Source: an uncultured Acetobacteraceae bacterium
GTDB taxonomy: Bacteria; Pseudomonadota; Alphaproteobacteria; Acetobacterales; Acetobacteraceae
NCBI GenBank assembly: GCA_943912335.1
Contig: CALTUD010000008.1
Coordinates: forward strand, 52,722-116,721
Direction of reading: 5' to 3'
DNA length: 64,000 nucleotides
Shown here: piece by piece, positions 19,082 to 26,706 of the stretch
Numbering within the stretch: position 1 is the first letter of the stretch
Layout: each line of letters opens with the position of its first letter
Made by a program: the position numbers and the translations under genes
Notes under the pieces: model-generated
Seen by the model: only the letters and a program-made list of their open reading frames with translations
Told to the model about the DNA's origin: nothing
Database searches by the model: none

Positions 19082-20845
19082 TTACGCGGCCAGCGTGTCG
19101 AACACGTCGCCGGCGGGCATGCGGCCTTCGACATGCGTGCGATGCCAGAGCGCATAGAACAGCAGCGTCCAGGCGGCATGCTGTTCGCGCCGCCCGGCGG
19201 CGTTGCGGAACAAGGCCTGCACGCGATCCGGGGTGGCGATCTCGCGCACGCCCTCCTGTTTCGCGACCAGAGGCGCCAACAGGTCGCCCTTGGTGGCGAT
19301 CCAGGCGCCGACCGGCACCGTGAAACCCTGCTTGGGCGCGAACGGACGCGCTTCCGGCATCTCGTTTTCCAGCCAGCGCCGCAGCAGCCATTTGCCCATG
19401 CCGCGACGCACCTTGAGCCCATCCGGCAGGCGGAACGCGGCCTCGGCCACGGCCGAGTCCAGCAACGGCGTGCGCCCTTCGATGCCGTGCGCCATCAGGC
19501 AGCGATCGAGCTTCAGCAGCAGATCGTGCGGCAGCCATTCGGCGATGTCGGAAGCCTGCGCCGCGGCGAGGCGGGAGCGGGCGCCGTTCTCGGCGAGTTC
19601 GGTGGCGGCGATGCCCTGCCGCCAATCGCGTCCGGACTGGCGCAGGACATTCAGACCGTCGAACGTGCCGCGGCGGCGCATGGCGCGTCCGCCGCGCCAC
19701 CAGGGACGCATGGCGGAGCGATAGCGCCCGTAGCCCGCGAACAGCTCGTCGCCGCCCTCCCCGCTCAGGATCACCTTGACGTCGCGACGCGCGCGGCGCG
19801 CCAGCAGCCAGCTCGGGATGATGGCGTAATCGGCCACAGGATCGTCCATGGAGGCGACGATATCGGGCAGATGACGCCAAACGGTCGCTTCGTCGATGCG
19901 CATGATCTCGTGACGCGCGCCGGCCGCGCGGGCGAGTGCGGCCGCGTGTTCGCTTTCATCGGCGGCGTCGGGCACGTCGAACGCGGCGGTGAAGGCCTGC
20001 ACACGAGACTTGCCGAGGCGCGTCATCATGCGCAGCACGGCGGCGCTGTCGATCCCGCCGCTCAGGAACATGCCGTACGGCACGTCGGCGCGCTGGTGCA
20101 GCGAAACGCTGTCTTCCAGGGCGCGGTCGAGCCGCGCCAGGGCGGCGGCTTCGGTGATGGTTTCGGCGGGGCCTTCCGGGCACGCGGCCACGCGGCTCCG
20201 GTCGATCACCCGCCCGCCGGCGATGCGCAGGGTCTCGCCGGGCAGCACGCGGCGAATGCCCTCGTAGATGGTGTCGCGGCCGGTGGTGAACTGAAGTTGC
20301 AGCAGCTCGTCGCGCGCGGCGTTGCGCATGCGGCGCTGCACCAGACCCGCGCTGAGCAGAGCCTGCGGTTCGGAGGCGAAGGCGATGCCGCCCTCGGTTT
20401 CGGCGATGTAGAGCGGCTTGATCCCGAACGGATCGCGCGACAGCACGAGATTCTGCGTGCCGCGCTCATGGATCGCGATCGCGTACATGCCACGCAGATG
20501 ATCGACATAACGCTGGCCGTCGCGCAACCAGAGATGCAGCGCCGGCTCGCAATCGCTGCCGGTGGCGAAACGAACTTCCGGCAGCGTGCTGCGGAGCTGA
20601 AGATCGTTGTAGATCTCACCATTGGCGATCAGGGCCGCGGAGCCCGCGAACAAAGGCTGGTCGCCGCCGTCGAGATCGATGATGGCGAGGCGCGTATGCA
20701 CCAGCCCGACCCGTCCGACCATGCTGTGACCGGAGCCGTCCGGGCCGCGATGGGCGAGCGCGCGCACCAGGGCGGTGAGGCCGCCGGCATCGAAACCAGG
20801 ACGGGTGACGCCGGAGGCCAGTGCGAAACCCGCTATGCCGCACAT
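19082..20845 (-). CDS. Asparagine synthase (glutamine-hydrolysing)-type amidotransferase
   Basis: The 587-residue protein begins MCGIAGF, with Cys2 as the glutaminase nucleophile, followed by class-II glutaminase motifs (VGLVHTRLAIIDL, LIANGEIYN). The synthetase domain has the ATP-pyrophosphatase loop SGGIDSAAVL and ILSGEGGDELFAGYGRY. It may be true AsnB, but its place after two sugar-transferase genes (1-nt overlap with the GT4 gene) suggests an amidotransferase that decorates a surface polysaccharide. Family assignment is firm; the acceptor is inferred. Confidence 0.93.
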   Translation of the reverse strand: MCGIAGFALASGVTRPGFDAGGLTALVRALAHRGPDGSGHSMVGRVGLVHTRLAIIDLDGGDQPLFAGSAALIANGEIYNDLQLRSTLPEVRFATGSDCEPALHLWLRDGQRYVDHLRGMYAIAIHERGTQNLVLSRDPFGIKPLYIAETEGGIAFASEPQALLSAGLVQRRMRNAARDELLQLQFTTGRDTIYEGIRRVLPGETLRIAGGRVIDRSRVAACPEGPAETITEAAALARLDRALEDSVSLHQRADVPYGMFLSGGIDSAAVLRMMTRLGKSRVQAFTAAFDVPDAADESEHAAALARAAGARHEIMRIDEATVWRHLPDIVASMDDPVADYAIIPSWLLARRARRDVKVILSGEGGDELFAGYGRYRSAMRPWWRGGRAMRRRGTFDGLNVLRQSGRDWRQGIAATELAENGARSRLAAAQASDIAEWLPHDLLLKLDRCLMAHGIEGRTPLLDSAVAEAAFRLPDGLKVRRGMGKWLLRRWLENEMPEARPFAPKQGFTVPVGAWIATKGDLLAPLVAKQEGVREIATPDRVQALFRNAAGRREQHAAWTLLFYALWHRTHVEGRMPAGDVFDTLAA

Positions 20846-21867
20846 CAGCTTTTCTCCGCGCGCTGAAAGAAGTCGTGCCAGCGATCCAGCACCGGGCGCG
20901 CGGCGAATTCCTGCTCGAACCGGGCCCGTCCGGAGGCAGCGAGCAGGGCCGCGCGCGTCGGATCGTCCAGAACGGAACCGAGCGCTTCGGCCAGAGCGCG
21001 CGGGTCTTCCAGCGCGGCCAGCACGCCGTCCTCGCCGTCATGGATCAGCTCGACCGGGCCTTGGGCGCGCGCCGCCACCACCGGTCTCGCGCCGGAAAAG
21101 CCCTCGATCACCACATTGCCGAGCGGTTCGTGTCGCGACGGGCAGACCAGAACGTCGCAGGCCGCGACCAGCCCGGCGGTATGCTGCGCCCAGCCCGGCA
21201 TATGCAGCCGGTCGGCGACGCCTTCGCTCTCGGCCAGAGCCCGCAACGCCTCGCGTTCCGGCCCCTCGCCCGCGATCAGCACATGCACGCCGGGCAGGCG
21301 GGGCATGGCGCGGATCAGCACGTCGAACGCCTTGTTGCGATGCAGCCGCCCCAAGGCCAGCACCAGCTTCGCCCCAGGCGGCACCGAGGCCGGGCGCGCC
21401 GGGGCGGCACCGGCCAGTTCGGCGGCGAAGTTCGGCAGATAATGCACGCGCTCCGACGGCCAGCCCTGCTCGCGTATCCAGCGGACGATGCCGTGGGTGT
21501 TGCCGATCAGATGGTCGCAATGGCGGTAGTTGTTCAGGTCGTAGAATCCGCCGAGACGACCGGCCAAAACGTGATCGCCGTCCGGGGTCATGCGCGCGGC
21601 CCGGCTCATCCAGGCGATCGCGATGCGGGGGCGGAACGCCGCCAGGGCACGCCGGATCGCCGGGCGGGTGAGCAGATCGAGCCTGCCGCCGAAGCGCATC
21701 TCGACCGGCGCCAGACCGCCCTCGCGCAAGCGCCGCGCCCTGCCCGCGTCGCGCCGGATGATCGGCAGGATCTCCACACCGTCCGCGCCCAGGGCGATGG
21801 ACAGGCGCTCGAAAAACAGCTCCGCCCCGCCCGCGGGCGAGCCGGCCATGATCTGCGCGACCTTCAC
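20845..21867 (-). CDS. Glycosyltransferase family 4
   Basis: The 340-residue GT-B enzyme opens MKVAQIMAGSPAGGAELFFERL (acceptor-side loop). Its nucleotide-sugar site is PGAKLVLALGRLHRNKAFDVLI and VCPSRHEPLGNVVIEGFSGARPVVA, with the two conserved acidic residues of the EX7E-like motif. It is a cytoplasmic or membrane-peripheral enzyme. Neighbours (GT9 upstream, amidotransferase downstream) point to LPS core or another surface glycan. Sugar donor unknown. Confidence 0.92.
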   Translation of the reverse strand: MKVAQIMAGSPAGGAELFFERLSIALGADGVEILPIIRRDAGRARRLREGGLAPVEMRFGGRLDLLTRPAIRRALAAFRPRIAIAWMSRAARMTPDGDHVLAGRLGGFYDLNNYRHCDHLIGNTHGIVRWIREQGWPSERVHYLPNFAAELAGAAPARPASVPPGAKLVLALGRLHRNKAFDVLIRAMPRLPGVHVLIAGEGPEREALRALAESEGVADRLHMPGWAQHTAGLVAACDVLVCPSRHEPLGNVVIEGFSGARPVVAARAQGPVELIHDGEDGVLAALEDPRALAEALGSVLDDPTRAALLAASGRARFEQEFAARPVLDRWHDFFQRAEKS

Positions 21868-21898
21868 CGCGACACGCTCCCCGACCGCAACCGCCGCA

Positions 21899-22810
21899 TC
21901 ATGTCAGAAGCTCCAGAGCCGCATCGAGCGCCGTCTGGACGGACAGGCCGCCGATCGGAGCACTGCCTTCCGGCCCCGGCGCCTCGACGAAGGCCGTGCG
22001 CGGCCCGGTCGGGGCGTATTCACTGGCGCGGCTGGGACCGAACAACCCCAGGGTCGGGATGCCGGTGGCGGCGGAAAGATGCATCAGACCGGAATCGTTG
22101 CCGACGAACAAACGGCAGCGAGACAGGGCGGCCGAGACTTCGGGCAGGGAGAGTTTGCCGCGCAGATCGACGGCGCGCACCGGAAGCAGGTCGATCAACG
22201 CCTGCGCCATGGCGTGTTCGGTCTGCCCCGGCCCCGCGAACACCACCGGACGCGCGCCCGGAATACGCTCGCGCAGGGCGGCGAACAGAGCGGCGAAACG
22301 CTGCGCCGGCCAAACCTTGCCGCTCCAGTTCGCGGTCGGGCCCAGGCCGATATAGGGGGCGTCCGGATCGCCGGACCCGGGCAGCAGCGCGGCGGCTACC
22401 GCATCGTCCTCGCCGTCGAACCAGCTCACCGGCATCGGCGGCGCGTCGAGGTTCAGCACCCCGGCCAGATGCGCGGTGCGATGGCCGGGGCGCCGCCCGC
22501 CGCGCATGATACGCCGCTTCTTCGCCGGCAGCAGAAGCGTGACGGCGGAACCGCGCAGATCGATCGCGAGATCCCAGCGCGTGCGCACGCAATCGCGCCA
22601 GAGCTGCAGCCAGTGCAGGTCGTAACGCTGTTTCTCCACCACGATCACGCGGTCGAGACGCGGCATGCGCTGGAACAGCCCGGCGGCGACGGGGCCGCAG
22701 GCGACGGTGATGCGCGCATGCGGCATGGTGTCGAGCAGATGATGGAGCAATCCGGTGGACAGCACCGCGTCGCCCAGCCTGGTCGCGGTGATGAACAGGA
22801 TACGAGACAG
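21899..22810 (-). CDS. Glycosyltransferase family 9 (heptosyltransferase-like), probable CTG start
   Basis: The 303-residue protein has the heptosyltransferase pattern: SRILFITATRLGDAVLSTGLL at the N-terminus, then YIGLGPTANWSGKVWPAQRFA and CRLFVGNDSGLMHLSAATGIPTLGLFGPS, the donor-binding GNDSGLMH loop. It transfers heptose or a related sugar to LPS core. No ATG, GTG or TTG lies near the expected start; a CTG at 22810 is preceded by GGAG with 8-nt spacing and gives a normal family N-terminus. A far upstream ATG would add about 35 odd residues antisense to ygfZ. It leads the minus-strand run that continues to 17142. Confidence 0.88.
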   Translation of the reverse strand: MSRILFITATRLGDAVLSTGLLHHLLDTMPHARITVACGPVAAGLFQRMPRLDRVIVVEKQRYDLHWLQLWRDCVRTRWDLAIDLRGSAVTLLLPAKKRRIMRGGRRPGHRTAHLAGVLNLDAPPMPVSWFDGEDDAVAAALLPGSGDPDAPYIGLGPTANWSGKVWPAQRFAALFAALRERIPGARPVVFAGPGQTEHAMAQALIDLLPVRAVDLRGKLSLPEVSAALSRCRLFVGNDSGLMHLSAATGIPTLGLFGPSRASEYAPTGPRTAFVEAPGPEGSAPIGGLSVQTALDAALELLT

Positions 22811-22897
22811 GGTTCGCGCTCCGGTCGACGATGGGGGGTGTCTGTTAGAACCTTTCGGCTGTTGTCGGAAGCCGTCCCGTCCCCCAAGCTCTGGGGC

Positions 22898-23731
22898 ATG
22901 CTGAAGCTCGCTCATCTGCCCGCGCGCGCCGTTCTCTCCATCGAGGGGCCCGACCGCGTTTCCTTTCTCCAGGGGCTCGTCTCGAACGATGTCGCCCTGG
23001 CGGTGCCCGGCCGGGCCGTGTGGGCGGCGCTGCTGACGCCGCAGGGCAAGTATCTGGCGGATTTCTTCCTTTATTCCGAGGGCGAAACCCTGCAGCTGGA
23101 GTGCGAGGCGGCGCAGGCGGCGATGCTGGCGACCAAGCTGTCGCGGTTCCGGCTGCGCGCCAAGGTGACGGTGGCGGAAACGACGCTGAAGGTCGCTTCC
23201 TGCTGGGACGGAACGCCGCCGGAATGGCCGGGGCTGATCGCCGCGCCCGATCCGCGTCTGCCCGAGGCAGGGTGGCGGCTGGTCGGCGAGACGCTGCCGG
23301 ACGCGAATTCCGACGAGGGCGATTACGACACCCATCGTCTGCTGCTGGGTCTGCCGGACGGCACGCGGGACAGCGAGCCGGACCGCACCGTTCTGCTGGA
23401 AGCGGGGTTCGACGAGTTGAACGGCATTTCCTGGAGCAAAGGCTGCTTCATGGGCCAGGAACTGACCGCGCGGACACGTTATCGCGGGTTGTTGAAGCGG
23501 CGTCTGGTGCCGGTGAGCGGGGACGGGGCGCTGCCGCCGCCCGGCACGCCACTGATGGCGGAAGGGCGCGAGATCGGCACCATGCGCTCCTCGCGGGAAG
23601 GCAACGGGCTGGCGGTACTGCGTCTGGAGCATCTGCACGGGGCGGTCTCGACCGAGCATGGCGCGTTGCAGGCGCGCGTGCCGGGCTGGATGCGTCTGCC
23701 CGAGCCGAAGACCGGGAGCGAAGGCGCGTGA
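22898..23731 (+). CDS. ygfZ: Folate-binding Fe-S maturation protein YgfZ
   Basis: The 277-residue protein has the YgfZ signature WSKGCFMGQELTARTRYRG (KGC-x-GQE) and the GcvT-like folate-binding fold (VSFLQGLVSNDVALA, AALLTPQGKYLADFFLY). YgfZ supports repair or assembly of certain [4Fe-4S] proteins. It is the first gene of a continuous plus-strand run; hisI starts inside its stop codon (GTGA). Confidence 0.93.
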   Translation: MLKLAHLPARAVLSIEGPDRVSFLQGLVSNDVALAVPGRAVWAALLTPQGKYLADFFLYSEGETLQLECEAAQAAMLATKLSRFRLRAKVTVAETTLKVASCWDGTPPEWPGLIAAPDPRLPEAGWRLVGETLPDANSDEGDYDTHRLLLGLPDGTRDSEPDRTVLLEAGFDELNGISWSKGCFMGQELTARTRYRGLLKRRLVPVSGDGALPPPGTPLMAEGREIGTMRSSREGNGLAVLRLEHLHGAVSTEHGALQARVPGWMRLPEPKTGSEGA

Positions 23732-24123
23732 GCGGGGCAACCGAGGCTGTGCTGGACCGGGTGGCGTTCGACGCCAACGGTCTGATCGCCGCCATCGCGC
23801 AGCAGCACGACACCGGCGAAGTGCTGATGCTGGCCTGGATGAATCGCGACGCCCTGCGCGAAACGATCGAGAGCGGCCGCGCCTGCTACTGGAGCCGGTC
23901 GCGCGGCAAGCTCTGGCGCAAAGGCGAAAGCTCGGGACAGACCCAGCGCGTGGTCGATCTCAGGCTCGATTGCGACCGGGATGCGGTGCTGCTGCTGGTC
24001 GATCAGACCGGGGTCGCCTGCCATACCGGGCGGCGCTCCTGCTTCTACGACGCGGTGCGCGACGGCGAACTGGTGGCGATCAGCGCGCCGCTCATCGACC
24101 CGGACCAGCTTTATGGCGGGTGA
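23728..24123 (+). CDS. hisI: Phosphoribosyl-AMP cyclohydrolase
   Basis: The 131-residue protein catalyses the third step of histidine synthesis, opening the adenine ring of PR-AMP. Motifs: MLAWMNRDALRETIESGRACYWSRSR, GKLWRKGESSGQTQ, and metal-binding DCDRDAVLLLV with the cysteines of ACHTGRRSCFY. The GTG start overlaps the ygfZ stop by 4 nt. The other his genes are not nearby. The end overlaps lpxB by 11 nt. Confidence 0.95.
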   Translation: MSGATEAVLDRVAFDANGLIAAIAQQHDTGEVLMLAWMNRDALRETIESGRACYWSRSRGKLWRKGESSGQTQRVVDLRLDCDRDAVLLLVDQTGVACHTGRRSCFYDAVRDGELVAISAPLIDPDQLYGG

Positions 24124-25306
24124 GGCCGGCGCGGCGGGTCCGCTGATCTGGATCATGGCCGGCGAGGCCAGCGGCGACGTTCTGGGCGGCCGGCTGATGG
24201 GCGCGCTGCAAGGGCTGCGGCCGGAGCTGCGCTTCCGCGGCATCGGCGGCGTGCGGATGGCAGAGCGCGGACTCGACAGCCTGTTTCCCATGCGCGAGCT
24301 GGCCGTGATGGGCTTGGTCGAGATCCTTCCCCGGATCAGGAGCCTGTCGCGACGGCTGGACGAGGCGGTGCGCGACATCGAGCGGAGCCGGCCCGATCTG
24401 GTGGTGACGATCGACAGCCCCGGCTTCGCACTGCGGCTGCTGAAGCGGATCGGCGGGCTGGGGATTCCGCGTCTGCATTACGTAGCGCCGCAGGTCTGGG
24501 CCTGGCGCGAGCATCGCGTGCGTGAGTTTCCGGGCCGCTGGGAGGCGCTGCTCTGCCTGCTGCCGTTCGAGCCGGACTTCTTCGGGCGGCACGGGCTGGA
24601 AGCGCGCTTCGTCGGCCATCCGGTGCTGCAATCGGGCGCCGACGCCGGCGATGGCGCGCGGTTCCGCGAAAAACACGGGCTGGCGGCGGACGCGCCGGTT
24701 CTGGTGCTGATGCCGGGCAGCCGGCGCAGCGAGGTACCGCGTCTTCTGCCGGTGTTCCGCCGCACCGTGGCGCTGCTGCGGGAACGGGTTCCGGCATTGC
24801 AGCCGGTGCTGGTGGCATCACCGGTGGTGGCGCAGACCGTGGCGCGCGCGGTCGCCGACTGGCCGGTGAAGCCGATCGTGGTGAGCGAAATTGACGAGAA
24901 GCACGACGCCTTCGCGGCGGCCGCCCGGCCCGGCGGCGGCGCTGCGCTGACCAAATCGGGCACCTCGACGCTGGAGCTGGCCCTGGCCGGGGTGCCGATG
25001 GCGGTGACCTACCGGGTGAACCCGCTGACGGCGGCGATCGCGCGTCGGCTGATCAGGGTGCCGTTCGTGTCCATGGTCAACCTCCTGGCCAAGCGGGCGC
25101 TGGTGCCGGAATTGCTGCAAGGCGACTGCCGGCCGGAGAAGCTGGCGCGCACGGTGGAAGAGTTGATCCGCGACCGGGCGGCGGCGGATGCGCAGAGGGC
25201 CGGGTTCCGCGCGGTGATGGAGTCGCTGTCGCCGGGCGACGTGCCGCCGTCCACGGGAGCGGCGCAAGAGGTGCTGCGCATGCTGGACGGACGTGCGGCG
25301 TCGTGA
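24113..25306 (+). CDS. lpxB: Lipid-A-disaccharide synthase
   Basis: LpxB joins UDP-diacylglucosamine and lipid X at the inner membrane face in lipid A synthesis. The 397-residue protein carries MAGEASGDVLGGRLMGAL, LPHYVAPQVWAW-type (RLHYVAPQVWAWREHRV), LPFEPDFFGRHGL and FVGHPVLQS, then LMPGSRRSEVPRLLPVF and KSGTSTLELALAGVPMAV, all classic LpxB segments. The next gene starts inside its stop codon. Confidence 0.96.
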   Translation: MAGEAGAAGPLIWIMAGEASGDVLGGRLMGALQGLRPELRFRGIGGVRMAERGLDSLFPMRELAVMGLVEILPRIRSLSRRLDEAVRDIERSRPDLVVTIDSPGFALRLLKRIGGLGIPRLHYVAPQVWAWREHRVREFPGRWEALLCLLPFEPDFFGRHGLEARFVGHPVLQSGADAGDGARFREKHGLAADAPVLVLMPGSRRSEVPRLLPVFRRTVALLRERVPALQPVLVASPVVAQTVARAVADWPVKPIVVSEIDEKHDAFAAAARPGGGAALTKSGTSTLELALAGVPMAVTYRVNPLTAAIARRLIRVPFVSMVNLLAKRALVPELLQGDCRPEKLARTVEELIRDRAAADAQRAGFRAVMESLSPGDVPPSTGAAQEVLRMLDGRAAS

Positions 25307-26706
25307 GCGACTGGACGCTCGACGGGCGGTTCGGCGCGGAGATCTGGCGCGAAACGGAGGGACGGTTCGTCCCGGCCTCAGTGGCAGGACGTGCACTGGA
25401 GCGCGGGGCCGATGCGGCGCTGCTGGAGCGGCTCGGCGTGCGCGATACGCTCTGCCCCCATCCCGGGCCGTTCCCGAACGCGTTCCGGTTCTGCCCGCGC
25501 TGCGGGGCTTCGCTCGGCGAGGCGCCCGCGCCGGATCGCTCCGCGCCGTGGTCGCCGCCTTTCGGCGATGCCGGCGGCCTGCCGGAACGCGATCTGCCGT
25601 TGCAGCCCGATCCGGCGACGATGGAGGAGATCGCCCTGCCCCCCGGCGCGTTGGCTTTGGCGGTCGCGGGAGCCCCGTCGCGCCTGTTGTGCTGCGACCG
25701 GAGCAGCGGCTGGGTGTTCGCCTATTCCAGACGTGATGCGGACTGGCACAGGCTGCTGCGTGTGCCGCCCTGCGCGACGCTGCCGCGCTGGAGCTGGGCG
25801 GCGTCGGCAAGCCATGGCGGCATCGCCTTGCCGACCGAGCGCGGGCCGGTCTCGGTCGATCTTCTGGGTGCGTTGGACGCGCCGGTCAGCGTGCCGGAGG
25901 AGGGCTGCGCGTCGCTTGGCGGGCCGACGCGATTGGGCGGAGCGGTGATCGCGCCGGTGTCGTACGATGGCGGTCTGGCCGTCGCCGTATTGTCGGGGTC
26001 GGCCTGGGAGATCCTGCCGGTGTCCGGCGCAGAGGCGGCGCGCGCGCCGTTCGCGGTGCCGGTGTGCGGCATCGACTGCGCGTTCTGGTGCAGCAGCGCC
26101 GGACAACTGGCCGTGCGCGATACCGGCGACGGGTTCGAAGCCCGGTTCTCGCTCTGGTCCGACGGGGTGTCGCCCCTGTTGGAAGCGCGGCCGGCGGCGG
26201 GGCGCGACGGCACGCTGCATATGCCGGCGCGTCTCGACCGGGAAACGCTGGTCTGGGAGACCCTGTTCGCGCCCCACCAGCCGCGTGGACGCCGGATGGC
26301 GCGCGGCTACATGCCCGGCACCGGACGCGCCGTGTTCCGCGAGAACGCGCTGTTGCGCCTGCCCTGGGACGAGCGGCCGATCTGCGATTATCCGCTCGAC
26401 GACGACCGTTTCCTGTATCCGTTGCTGTGCCTGGGCGAGAACCGCTTCGTTCTGGCGCTGTGCAACGATCGCGGCCGGCTCGGCGCGTTTCTGGGCGATC
26501 CGTTGTTTCCGCCCGCGCCGGATGCGCCGCCCTTGTTCTGCACGCTGTTCTTCAGCAGAGGTCCGCGCATGCTGGAGCCGCTCGATTGCGTGCTGCGCGC
26601 CCATCGCGCGAGCGATCTCTCGGTGACGGTGCAGGACCGGTTCCTGCTGATCCATGGCGCGGTGGAGAATCGCTGCTTCCGGTGGGAGCTGCGCAATGCG
26701 GGCTAG
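25303..26706 (+). CDS. Zinc-ribbon-bearing protein of unknown function, first gene of the tubulin-like block
   Basis: A 467-residue protein starting with GTG overlapping the lpxB stop (GTGA). Near the N-terminus it has C51-P-H and C64-P-R-C67, a likely zinc-ribbon-type site. The rest is rich in short beta strands with repeated aromatic and Gly-Asp turns (DRSSGWVFAYSRRDADW, GGAVIAPVSYDGGLAVAVL, GSAWEILPVSG), suggesting a beta-propeller-like body; that is inference. No signal peptide or TM, so probably cytosolic. The next gene's favoured start lies just before its stop. Its place at the head of the 25.3-34.2 kb block suggests it is a component. No named family recognised. Confidence 0.75.
   Translation: MSDWTLDGRFGAEIWRETEGRFVPASVAGRALERGADAALLERLGVRDTLCPHPGPFPNAFRFCPRCGASLGEAPAPDRSAPWSPPFGDAGGLPERDLPLQPDPATMEEIALPPGALALAVAGAPSRLLCCDRSSGWVFAYSRRDADWHRLLRVPPCATLPRWSWAASASHGGIALPTERGPVSVDLLGALDAPVSVPEEGCASLGGPTRLGGAVIAPVSYDGGLAVAVLSGSAWEILPVSGAEAARAPFAVPVCGIDCAFWCSSAGQLAVRDTGDGFEARFSLWSDGVSPLLEARPAAGRDGTLHMPARLDRETLVWETLFAPHQPRGRRMARGYMPGTGRAVFRENALLRLPWDERPICDYPLDDDRFLYPLLCLGENRFVLALCNDRGRLGAFLGDPLFPPAPDAPPLFCTLFFSRGPRMLEPLDCVLRAHRASDLSVTVQDRFLLIHGAVENRCFRWELRNAG

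Noticed and set aside
17495..22810. Reading the sugar-transferase run as a capsule or exopolysaccharide island
   Set aside because: Only two glycosyltransferases and one amidotransferase are present, without Wzx/Wzy or export genes, so LPS core decoration is the safer reading.
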